This document shows, in pieces, positions 48,623 through 57,629 of a DNA stretch of 64,000 nt (its first letter is position 1; every line of letters starts with the position of its first letter). This stretch comes from Rhodanobacter sp. A1T4 (GTDB lineage: Bacteria; Pseudomonadota; Gammaproteobacteria; Xanthomonadales; Rhodanobacteraceae). The notes below the pieces were generated by a model that was not told the DNA's origin, made no database searches, and saw only the letters and a program-made list of their open reading frames with translations. The translations under genes and the position numbers were made by a program. Where the stretch lies: assembly GCF_014207185.1 (NCBI RefSeq), contig NZ_JACHCP010000006.1:394086-458085 (forward strand), given 5' to 3'.

Positions 48623-49685
48623 CACGGTCCACCTCGTGGCCAGCGCGGAAATCAGGCCACACCGATTGGCCGCCAGCGATAGCGCGAATGAAGTCGCGCG
48701 CCTCGATCACGATCTGTTCGTTGTAGCCGGTACCGTGGCCCGGCCCCTGGTTGAACGACGCGTAGTCGGGATGGCCGGGGCGCATCAAGATCTTCTGGAA
48801 GCCTTGCCGCTCCAGCGGGCGATTCGCATCGAAAAGCCATAGCGCGTTCTGATCCTCCTGATCGAAGGCGAGGGCGCCGCGCGTGCCGGTGATGCGATAG
48901 GTGTAACCCATCTTGCGGCCAGCCGCGACGCGGCTGAAACCGAGCGTGCCGCTGGCACCGCTGGCAAAGCGCAGCAGCAGCTGGCCGAGGTCGTCGTTGT
49001 CTACGGCTTCCTCGCCTTGCGGTCCTGTGCGACGCGCTTGCACGACATGCGTATCGGCGACCAGCGACCGGATCGGGCCGACCAGACGCAAGCAGGCGTT
49101 GATCACGTGGGCGCCGACATCGCCCAGCGCACCAGCCGCCGTGGCTTCGCTTTCGCGAGTGCGCCAACTGGCCGGCAGCTGCGGTGAGTGGAGATAGTCT
49201 TCGGCATGCTCGGCGGCGATGTGGATGACTTCGCCGATTTCACCCGATGCGATGATTTCATGCGCCAGTTGGCTGGCCGGCGTGCGGATGTAGTTGAAGC
49301 CGACCATGTGCGCCACGCCGGCGCGCTCGGCGGCTTCGGTCATTTGCAGCGATTCGTCCGGCGAGCAACCCAGCGGTTTTTCGCAGAAGACGTGCTTGCC
49401 TTGCGCGATGGCCGCCAGTGCCATCGGCAGATGCGTGCGCGGTGGGGTAGCTATCACTATCGCATCGATGTCTGGATCGTTGACCAGCGACTGCCAGTGA
49501 CCGGTCGAGCGTCGCCAGCCCCATGCGCTGGCATGTTTGCGGGCACCCTCATCGCTGGAGGTGGCGAGCATTTCGCAGACGGGTAATAGCGGTGTGTCGA
49601 ACACGGTTCGCACCGACTGCCAGGCCAATGTGTGTGCCTTGCCCATATAGCCGGCGCCGATCAGGCCAATGCGTAGTTGCTCCAT
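48570..49685 (-). CDS. Gfo/Idh/MocA family oxidoreductase
   Basis: A 371-residue NAD(P)-dependent sugar or polyol dehydrogenase. The Rossmann motif is RIGLIGAGYMGKAHTLAW, and the EKP motif is in HVFCEKPLGCS. The C-terminal substrate domain has GDVGAHVINACLRLVG, with the conserved catalytic His. The substrate is probably inositol-like or a sugar. It is divergent from the PhyH dioxygenase across a LacI-type operator. Confidence 0.93.
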   Translation of the reverse strand: MEQLRIGLIGAGYMGKAHTLAWQSVRTVFDTPLLPVCEMLATSSDEGARKHASAWGWRRSTGHWQSLVNDPDIDAIVIATPPRTHLPMALAAIAQGKHVFCEKPLGCSPDESLQMTEAAERAGVAHMVGFNYIRTPASQLAHEIIASGEIGEVIHIAAEHAEDYLHSPQLPASWRTRESEATAAGALGDVGAHVINACLRLVGPIRSLVADTHVVQARRTGPQGEEAVDNDDLGQLLLRFASGASGTLGFSRVAAGRKMGYTYRITGTRGALAFDQEDQNALWLFDANRPLERQGFQKILMRPGHPDYASFNQGPGHGTGYNEQIVIEARDFIRAIAGGQSVWPDFRAGHEVDRVIAAALQSVAERRWIDL

Positions 49686-49732
49686 TGAAACTCCTCGTGG
49701 GTTTCATTCGACTCTACGCATGCTGCACTGCG

Positions 49733-49752
49733 TTTTGCAAGCGCTTGCAAAA
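49733..49752. promoter_or_regulatory. Perfect LacI/PurR-type operator palindrome
   Basis: TTTTGCAAGCGCTTGCAAAA is a 20-base perfect palindrome with the central CG typical of LacI-family sites. It lies 47 bases upstream of the Gfo/Idh/MocA start and 52 upstream of the dioxygenase start, so one site can control both. The LacI gene is adjacent. Confidence 0.75.
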
Positions 49753-49804
49753 AAGCGTAGCGTTCGCCTGGACCACTCTTTTTCTCAGTCCGAGGTACGC
49801 CATC

Positions 49805-50689
49805 GTGTCTGCACTGTCCGCTCGCTCACCCGCTATTGTCGTCGGTTCGAAAATCATCGATGCGGCGCATCTCGATGTCGAAGTAACCGTGCGCGAACTG
49901 TTCGATGGTTCTGGCGCAGTGACCATCCGAGGCTTGTTCAATGCGGCGGAGATTGCCGAGGCACGCGACGTGGTGATGCGCGAATCCGAATCCGCGGCGC
50001 CCAAGGTCACGCACTTCCAGGGTGCGGCGGGCAAGGCTGGCACCATCGACCTGCAGCGGCGTGTGTGGAATCTTCTGGCCAAAGGCGAGGTGTTCTCACG
50101 GATGGCGGCGCATCCGCAGCTGATGCAGGTGATGCGTGCGTTTCTTGGTACCGGTTTCACCATGGGCTCGATTGCGGCCAATCGTATTCTTCCCGGTGGA
50201 CCGGGGCAGGAGCCGCATATCGACTATCCCTACTGGGATTACCATTCGCCACTGACGCATCCGGCGCGGCTCAATGCCAGCTTTCCGCTGAACGCGCAGG
50301 CGACGATCATGCTTGATCCGTTCACCGTCGAAACCGGTGCGACGGCCTATGTACCGGGCTCGCAACACGAGCTGCGTTACCCGGTCGAAAGCGACCGCTT
50401 CTACGATCGCTGTGAACGCATGCTCGGCGAACCGGGCGATACGGTGGTTTTCTTCGGCGCGGTATGGCATTGCGCCATGCCCAATCTGTCGCAGCAGGAC
50501 CGTTCGGCGATCCTGATCCAGTATTTGCCGAAATGGGTCAAGCCGATGGAAAACCTGCCGGCCGCGTTGCCTGCGGAATTCATTGCACAGGCGAGCCCGG
50601 ATCTGCGTCAGCTGTTGGGGCTCGATTTTCCGTATCCTGAGATTCTCGACAGCGCCAGGGCAGGTAATGCCGAGGGACGGATGCGCTAG
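49805..50689 (+). CDS. Phytanoyl-CoA dioxygenase (PhyH) family protein
   Basis: A 294-residue Fe(II)/2-oxoglutarate oxygenase from GTG 49805, with GAGG upstream. The metal triad reads His and Asp in EPHIDYPYW and His in AVWHCAMPN; an Arg in DRSAILIQ should bind 2-oxoglutarate. The open frame extends to 49523, but that part crosses the operator. It is paired with the divergent dehydrogenase and likely acts on the same carbon source. Confidence 0.9.
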   Translation: MSALSARSPAIVVGSKIIDAAHLDVEVTVRELFDGSGAVTIRGLFNAAEIAEARDVVMRESESAAPKVTHFQGAAGKAGTIDLQRRVWNLLAKGEVFSRMAAHPQLMQVMRAFLGTGFTMGSIAANRILPGGPGQEPHIDYPYWDYHSPLTHPARLNASFPLNAQATIMLDPFTVETGATAYVPGSQHELRYPVESDRFYDRCERMLGEPGDTVVFFGAVWHCAMPNLSQQDRSAILIQYLPKWVKPMENLPAALPAEFIAQASPDLRQLLGLDFPYPEILDSARAGNAEGRMR

Positions 50690-50740
50690 TTGTTCCTTTA
50701 GCGTGCCGATTTATCTACCGATCCATCGATACGTTCGTCG

Positions 50741-52612
50741 TCAGTCAGCGCCATGTTGCGCAAGACGTCGATAAATCGTGCTGCGGCTGACACCGAGTTT
50801 GCGGGCGGCAGCGGCAACGTTGCCATCGCAGGTGGTGATGGCTTCATCGATGGCGTGCAGCTCGATCGATTCGAGGCTTCCCGACAGGTTCGCATGGGGG
50901 AGTACCTGCGCCGAACCGTGCGTCCGTAAATCCTCGGGCAAGTCACGTCTGGTTACCACCGATCCAACGTTGCCTAATGCCATCAGACTGCGCAGCAACC
51001 CGACCAGCTGCCGCAAGTTGCCGGGCCAACGTCGATTGGCCAGATCCTGCACCAGCTCGGGATGCAGATGCATCGGAATCTGATCGCCGCCCAAGGCACG
51101 CCAGAGCTGCTCGATGACCGACGCAAGATCGACATGTTCGTGCAGCGCCGGCAATCGCAGGGTCGACTGTGCAATGCGGTAATACAGGTCAGCACGAAAT
51201 TCACCGCGCTCTGCCGCTGCGGAAAGATCACGGTGCGTGGCAGCTATCACGGTAACGTCGATCGGGTGCGCGCGACTACCGCCCAACGGTGTGACTTCGC
51301 GCTCCTGCAGCACACGCAGCAGGCGGCTCTGCATCGCCAGCGGCATGTCACCCAGCTCGTCAAGGAACAGGGTTCCACCATCGGCTTCGCGCAGCAAGCC
51401 GGGCGAGCCTTCGCGGCGCGCGCCGGTGAAGGCGCCCGGCAGATAACCGAACAGCTCCGACTCGATCAGGCTCTCGGGCAGGGCCGCGCAGTTCACCGCA
51501 ATGAAGGGTGCGCCAGCGCGCGCACTGCGTCGATGCAGCTCGCGTGCGACCACCTCCTTGCCGGTGCCGGTTTCGCCCTGCAGCAACAAAGGGATATCCG
51601 CATCGAGCAGGCGAACGCTGCGGTCGATTGCCTCATTCATCGTCGGTGAAAAAACCGGCGCGGGCGAACGCAATGGTTTGACATGCGTAGAGCGCAATGC
51701 ACGCAGAGGTGTGCTGCTTTGCCGAGGCACATCACGGCGTGCGTGAACCATTTCGCCACTCTGGCAGCGCATGCCGGTCACGCTACCGGGTCGCGGCAAT
51801 GCCGAGGCAAACAGTTCGTCGTAGCGGCGCTTGCCCAGCTCGCTCCAGTCCATGCCCAAAAGGCGCAGCGCGTGCCGGTTGGCAGCGACAAGTTTGTGTG
51901 CCTCGAATACCAGCATGCCTTCACGTGCGGTGCCGAGCAGCGCTGCGTCGGGCTGGATGCGCACGATGTCGGCGCCGTCGAAACCGCTTTCGAACAATCG
52001 ATGCTCGATCTGCTCCACGGCCAACTGCACCATGCCCAGCGCATGCAGATGGTGCGATGACGATTCGCCGGAAAGATCGAGTACGCCGACCACTTCACCA
52101 TGCGGGTCGAAGATCGGCGAAGCCGAGCAGCTCAGTACTTTATGTGGCGCGTAATAGTGTTCGCCGCCGCGCACTTCGATCGCGCGACGTTCGATCAGTG
52201 CAGTGCCGATCGCATTGGTGCCGGTGGCGGCTTCGCTCCACGGTGCGCCGGGACGCAACGAGACACGAGCAGCCTTGTCGAGAAAATCGGCGTTGCCCAG
52301 CGCGTCGAGAATAAAACCGTCAGGTGCCGTCAGCACCACGATGCTGCCGGCGTGATTGGCGCTGGCGTAAAGCGCTTCCAGCTCTGGCCGACACAGGCGC
52401 CGCAGTACCTCGTGTTGCTCCTGCATCTTGCCCAGCTGATGCCGCTCGACCAGCGCGACGCTGGGCCGCTCGTCGGCAACAAGGCCTTGCAGGCGACAAC
52501 GGCGCCATGAGGCGAGGATGGTTTCCGACACCAGGCCGCGCGGTTCGGAGCCACTGTCGAAAAAACTGCGGCGCGCATGGTTGATCGATTCGGTAAAACC
52601 CGGATGCCGCAT
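50741..52612 (-). CDS. Sigma-54-dependent activator, AcoR-like
   Basis: A 623-residue protein from ATG 52612. A GAF sensor (about residues 60-200; [20 protein letters not shown]) and a PAS-like segment precede an AAA+ domain with Walker [10 protein letters not shown], the sigma-54 contact GAFTGA and Walker [12 protein letters not shown]. The Fis-type HTH at the end is [16 protein letters not shown]. It resembles regulators of acetoin and alcohol catabolism. It is divergent from exaC, whose promoter has a sigma-54 site, so it is the likely activator. Confidence 0.92.
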   Translation of the reverse strand: MRHPGFTESINHARRSFFDSGSEPRGLVSETILASWRRCRLQGLVADERPSVALVERHQLGKMQEQHEVLRRLCRPELEALYASANHAGSIVVLTAPDGFILDALGNADFLDKAARVSLRPGAPWSEAATGTNAIGTALIERRAIEVRGGEHYYAPHKVLSCSASPIFDPHGEVVGVLDLSGESSSHHLHALGMVQLAVEQIEHRLFESGFDGADIVRIQPDAALLGTAREGMLVFEAHKLVAANRHALRLLGMDWSELGKRRYDELFASALPRPGSVTGMRCQSGEMVHARRDVPRQSSTPLRALRSTHVKPLRSPAPVFSPTMNEAIDRSVRLLDADIPLLLQGETGTGKEVVARELHRRSARAGAPFIAVNCAALPESLIESELFGYLPGAFTGARREGSPGLLREADGGTLFLDELGDMPLAMQSRLLRVLQEREVTPLGGSRAHPIDVTVIAATHRDLSAAAERGEFRADLYYRIAQSTLRLPALHEHVDLASVIEQLWRALGGDQIPMHLHPELVQDLANRRWPGNLRQLVGLLRSLMALGNVGSVVTRRDLPEDLRTHGSAQVLPHANLSGSLESIELHAIDEAITTCDGNVAAAARKLGVSRSTIYRRLAQHGAD

Positions 52613-52623
52613 GGGTGATTGTG

Positions 52624-52642
52624 TGTGTCGCAATATGCGACA
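52624..52642. promoter_or_regulatory. Inverted repeat, likely activator-binding site
   Basis: GTGTCGCA-ATA-TGCGACAC gives 8-bp perfect arms just upstream of the activator gene. A further TGCGACA half-site occurs at 52678-52684. The distance of about 165-180 bases to the sigma-54 promoter suits an upstream activating sequence. Confidence 0.6.
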
Positions 52643-52805
52643 CCTCCGTGAGGTGTGTCTCGATACAAAACATACGCTGCGACAAAGTGCAACAGCCGAG
52701 CTGCCGAGTTTATTGCTGCGTTGCAGCGATTCGGGAATTTTTCCCGGTTGCTGTGCGATCTGGTGGGTTGGCACAGCGCAGCACGGTACCTCGTGACAGG
52801 TCCGC

Positions 52806-52820
52806 TGGCATGGCTCCTGC
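52806..52820 (+). promoter_or_regulatory. Sigma-54 (-24/-12) promoter of exaC
   Basis: TGGCATGGCTCCTGC matches TGGCAC-N5-TTGC, with GG and GC at the required 10-base spacing. Predicted transcription starts about 12 bases past the GC, near 52831, 30 bases before ATG 52861. A sigma-54 activator gene is divergent. Confidence 0.65.
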
Positions 52821-52860
52821 TCTTGTGTCTGTACCTTCCCCAGACACGGAGTGCTATTCC

Positions 52861-54381
<1,521 letters not shown>

Positions 54382-54394
54382 GCCGAACCGGGAA

Positions 54395-54418
54395 GCGGGC
54401 GGCCATCTAGCCGTCCGC
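54395..54418 (+). terminator. Terminator-like hairpin after exaC
   Basis: GCGGGCGGC, loop CATCTA, GCCGTCCGC: a 9-bp stem with one G-T pair, 13 bases after the exaC stop. There is no T run. It could attenuate readthrough into the alcohol dehydrogenase gene. Confidence 0.4.
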
Positions 54419-54484
54419 CAGCGTGGACTCCGAAGAACTGCCCGCAGAAAAATCCAGTTTGAAAACACGTATTGAGAACGTGCT

Positions 54485-54520
54485 GGTCAAATGCACGCTC
54501 GCCGAAGTGTGCATTTGATC
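54485..54520. promoter_or_regulatory. Inverted repeat upstream of the PQQ alcohol dehydrogenase gene
   Basis: TCAAATGCAC (54487-54496) and GTGCATTTGA (54509-54518) are perfect inverted 10-mers, 12 bases apart, extendable by two pairs. It lies about 90 bases before ATG 54606. It could be an operator for a dimeric regulator or an mRNA hairpin. Confidence 0.5.
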
Positions 54521-54605
54521 AGGGCCACATCGCTGCAAGACGGCTAGTAGCAGTACCCATCTGCTCAAGTAAATCGCGAAAACCTGCAACGACGAGGGGA
54601 AATAC

Positions 54606-56303
54606 ATGCAACGCTTCAATGCCTACCGCAATACCAGTCTTTTTATCGCCATGCTGGTGATGGCCAGTAGCGCACTGGCGGCCGATTACGCGCCTGTCAC
54701 CGATGCGCGGCTCAATGCCGCCGCCACCGATGACGGCTGGCTGATGTACCGCCACGACTACACCAGTTCCGGTTACTCGCCGTTCGATACGATCAACAGC
54801 GGTAATGTGGCGGGCCTCAAGCAGGTTTGGGATTACAAGACCGGCATGGAGCAAGGCCACGAATCACCGCCGATCGTCAACGGCGACTACCTGTTTGTCA
54901 CCACCCCGAAAGATGGTCTGATCGCCTTCCAGGCCAGCACCGGCATGCAGTTGTGGAAGTACCAGCAGGATCTGTCGCAAGTCGGCCTGAAGACCGTCTG
55001 CTGCGACGTGGTCAACCGCGGTGTGGCGCTGTACGGCGACAATGTCTACATCGCCACGCTCGACAACTATGTGGTTGCGCTGAATGCCAAGACCGGCAAG
55101 GTGGTCTGGAAGAAGCAGCTATTCGGTGCGGATCTCGGTTATGCGATGACGCTGGCACCGCTGATCGTCAAGGGCAAGATCATTGTCGGCGAGTCCGGTG
55201 GTGAGTACGGTGCTCGTGGATTCATCACGGCGCTGGATGCCAAAAGCGGCAAACAAGTGTGGAAGCAGTACACCATTCCGTCGCCTACCGAACCGGGCGG
55301 CAAGACCTGGCCCAAAGGTGCCTACAAGACCGGCGGCGGTGCTGCGTGGTTGACCGGCAGTTATGACGCTGAAACCGACACGCTGTTCTGGGGCGTCGGC
55401 AATCCGGGGCCGTGGCTCGCCACGCTGCGGCCGGGCGACAATCTGTACAGCGATTCGGTCATCGCGATGAATCCTTCGACAGGCAAGATCAAATGGAATT
55501 TCCAGTACACGCCGAACGATAGCTGGGATTACGACGGCACCAACGAGACGGTGCTGACCGATATCAATTATCAGGGCGTGCAGCACAAGGCCATCGTCAG
55601 CGCGAGCCGGAACGGCTGGTTCTATGCGATCGATCGCATCAGCGGCAAGCTGATCTATGCGCAGAAATTCGTGACGGCGATTTCAGTCAGCGGCATGAAG
55701 GACGGCAAGCCGGTCACCGATCCGGCCATGCGGCCGACGATCGACAAGCAAGTGTTCACTTGCCCAAGCTTCCTCGGCGGCAAGAACTGGTGGCCGATCT
55801 CGGTCGATCCGCAGACCCACATGGCCTATGTGCCGGCAATGCATACCTGCATGACGATCAAGGGTGCCACGGTCAGTTACAAGGCCGGCCTGCCGTTCCT
55901 CGGCGAGTCGTTCAACGTCACTGCCGATCCGGCATTCAAAGGTCAGTACGGTGACGTGATCGCACTCGACATCAATACCGGCAAAAAGGTCTGGAACCAC
56001 CCCTCGGAAACTCCGTGGAACGACGGCATGCTCAGCACCGCCGGTGGACTGGTGTTTTCAGGCAGCGCGGATGGCTATTTCTATGCATTCGACGCCAAGA
56101 CCGGCAAGGTGTTGTGGAAGAGCCCGCAGCTGACCTCCGGCATCATCGGTGTGCCCAGCACATGGAAGGTCAATGGCAAACAGTACATTGGCGTCTACGC
56201 TGGCTGGGGCGGCGCCACACCGATCTGGGGCGGCGACATGGCCAAGGACCCGAAAGTGCAGAACATCCCGCTCGGTGGGCACCTCTACGTATTCTCGATG
56301 TAA
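54606..56303 (+). CDS. PQQ-dependent alcohol dehydrogenase with lanthanide-type DxD motif
   Basis: A 565-residue quinoprotein with a signal peptide (FIAMLVMASSALAADY) and an eight-bladed propeller of repeated W-docking motifs (TGKVVWKK, TGKVLWKS). The adjacent Cys132-Cys133 forms the vicinal disulfide under PQQ. Metal ligands by motif are Glu200 in SGGEYG, Asn266 in GVGNPGPW and catalytic Asp308 in SWDYDG. Asp310 in the same motif is the extra acid found in lanthanide enzymes (XoxF, PedH) and absent from calcium types. It oxidises a primary alcohol in the periplasm. Confidence 0.92.
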   Translation: MQRFNAYRNTSLFIAMLVMASSALAADYAPVTDARLNAAATDDGWLMYRHDYTSSGYSPFDTINSGNVAGLKQVWDYKTGMEQGHESPPIVNGDYLFVTTPKDGLIAFQASTGMQLWKYQQDLSQVGLKTVCCDVVNRGVALYGDNVYIATLDNYVVALNAKTGKVVWKKQLFGADLGYAMTLAPLIVKGKIIVGESGGEYGARGFITALDAKSGKQVWKQYTIPSPTEPGGKTWPKGAYKTGGGAAWLTGSYDAETDTLFWGVGNPGPWLATLRPGDNLYSDSVIAMNPSTGKIKWNFQYTPNDSWDYDGTNETVLTDINYQGVQHKAIVSASRNGWFYAIDRISGKLIYAQKFVTAISVSGMKDGKPVTDPAMRPTIDKQVFTCPSFLGGKNWWPISVDPQTHMAYVPAMHTCMTIKGATVSYKAGLPFLGESFNVTADPAFKGQYGDVIALDINTGKKVWNHPSETPWNDGMLSTAGGLVFSGSADGYFYAFDAKTGKVLWKSPQLTSGIIGVPSTWKVNGKQYIGVYAGWGGATPIWGGDMAKDPKVQNIPLGGHLYVFSM

Positions 56304-56315
56304 CGGAGTCAACGC

Positions 56316-57551
56316 ATGAAGCAACAGGTGTTTAAAAAAAGCCAGCTTGCCTGGCTTGTCGGATCGGCCGCCGTGCTTTTGTACGGCGGCACCGCCGTTG
56401 CGGCGGAGTTGTCCGTCTGCATCGACAAAAGCAGTCCGACCGCAGCAATGGACAGTGGGCTCGCGCACGCGATTGCCACTCAGGAAGGCAATACCCTGGC
56501 CTTGCACGAGTTTGATGGCAGCGGTGGTGGAGACGACGACGGTTTCAGCATGAAGGAGTTCGGCAAGCTCGCCAAGGCCACCTGTTCGCTGGTACTGGGC
56601 TTTCCCGTCGATGCTGATTCAAAATCCACGCCGCCGGGCGTGCTGGCTACCACACCTTATGGTCACACCGGTTTCGTGCTGGTAACCCCGAAGGGTAGCA
56701 AGGCGACTACGCTGAATCAGCTTCCCAAAAACACGGATGTTGCCGTGACCTACCAGACCACGCCGAATCTGTATTTCGTCGATCATCCCGGCGTGAATGC
56801 AGATATTCATCTAACCGATGACGACGCGCTCAGCGCACTGGAGAAACGCAAAGTGCATGCGGCGATGTTGTGGCAGCCGACGGTCGTGCACTATCTGGTG
56901 GGCAAGCATGAGGCGGCGCGTTTCAGCTATCACGAACTCGACGAGCCGCATGCGCAGTTCAACCTCGTTGCACTGTATGACGCAGAGCATGCACCGGCGG
57001 CTATGGAGTTCGAGAAAGCGATTGCCGCAATGACCGAGTCAGGCCAGTTGGCGAAGTTGCTTGCACCGTATGCACAAGCCGGCGTGGCGATGCCATCCAG
57101 CCGCGGCAAGAGCGCGATGTTGAAAAGGTCGGCGGTTGAGGGCGGCATTGATCGGCGCTGCGGTTCCAAAAAATCGTCGGCGAAAACAGATGCAACACCG
57201 CCGACGCTATTTACTTCGACCCAGGCCGATAGTGGAAAGATAAAGTACCTGACCTACTGCGCCATGTGCCATGGTCCGACCCTGCAGGGGCGAGCAGGTC
57301 CTGCATTGACGGGGCCGAATTTCGCCTCGGCCAAGGCGAAATTCCACGTCAGCGAGGTGTTTACCATCGTGGCAAACAACATGCCTGCGACATCTCCGGG
57401 AACGCTGGCACACGAGGACTATGTGGAGATCATGGCCTTTCTGTTGCAGCAGAACGGTTACCCCGCGGGTGACAAGGCACTCACTTTCGAGGACGCCACA
57501 AAATCCAAGGTAAAGCTGCTATACCGTGGTGGACCCATCGATAATAAGTGA
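56316..57551 (+). CDS. XoxJ-like binding protein fused to cytochrome c (XoxJ-XoxG type)
   Basis: A 411-residue periplasmic protein, 12 bases after the dehydrogenase. A signal peptide (about 1-30) is followed by a substrate-binding-protein domain (about 30-260; ELSVCIDKSSPT, FVLVTPKGSK, VAVTYQTTPNLYFV) like the quinoprotein-associated XoxJ/MoxJ. A Lys/Ser-rich linker (about 265-300) leads to a cytochrome c domain with heme site C315-A-M-C318-H319 and candidate Met356. It would accept electrons from the dehydrogenase. In most organisms the two parts are separate genes. Confidence 0.85.
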   Translation: MKQQVFKKSQLAWLVGSAAVLLYGGTAVAAELSVCIDKSSPTAAMDSGLAHAIATQEGNTLALHEFDGSGGGDDDGFSMKEFGKLAKATCSLVLGFPVDADSKSTPPGVLATTPYGHTGFVLVTPKGSKATTLNQLPKNTDVAVTYQTTPNLYFVDHPGVNADIHLTDDDALSALEKRKVHAAMLWQPTVVHYLVGKHEAARFSYHELDEPHAQFNLVALYDAEHAPAAMEFEKAIAAMTESGQLAKLLAPYAQAGVAMPSSRGKSAMLKRSAVEGGIDRRCGSKKSSAKTDATPPTLFTSTQADSGKIKYLTYCAMCHGPTLQGRAGPALTGPNFASAKAKFHVSEVFTIVANNMPATSPGTLAHEDYVEIMAFLLQQNGYPAGDKALTFEDATKSKVKLLYRGGPIDNK

Positions 57552-57570
57552 TCGCAGAGCCATGTTTATG

Positions 57571-57612
57571 CGAAACCACTGAGACGTCTGGCGCTTCGGT
57601 GGTTTTGCTTTT
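57571..57612 (+). terminator. Hairpin between xoxJG-like and pqqU-like genes
   Basis: AAACCAC (57573-57579) pairs with GTGGTTT (57599-57605) and is followed by TGCTTTTGCTT. It has the layout of an intrinsic terminator, with a long loop. It may lower expression of the receptor relative to the dehydrogenase. Confidence 0.45.
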
Positions 57613-57629
57613 GCTTAAGGGAGATCGAT

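Noticed and set aside
52773..52788. TTGGCACAGCGCAGCA as a sigma-54 promoter
   Set aside because: The GG to GC spacing is one base short; the site at 52806-52820 has correct spacing and position.
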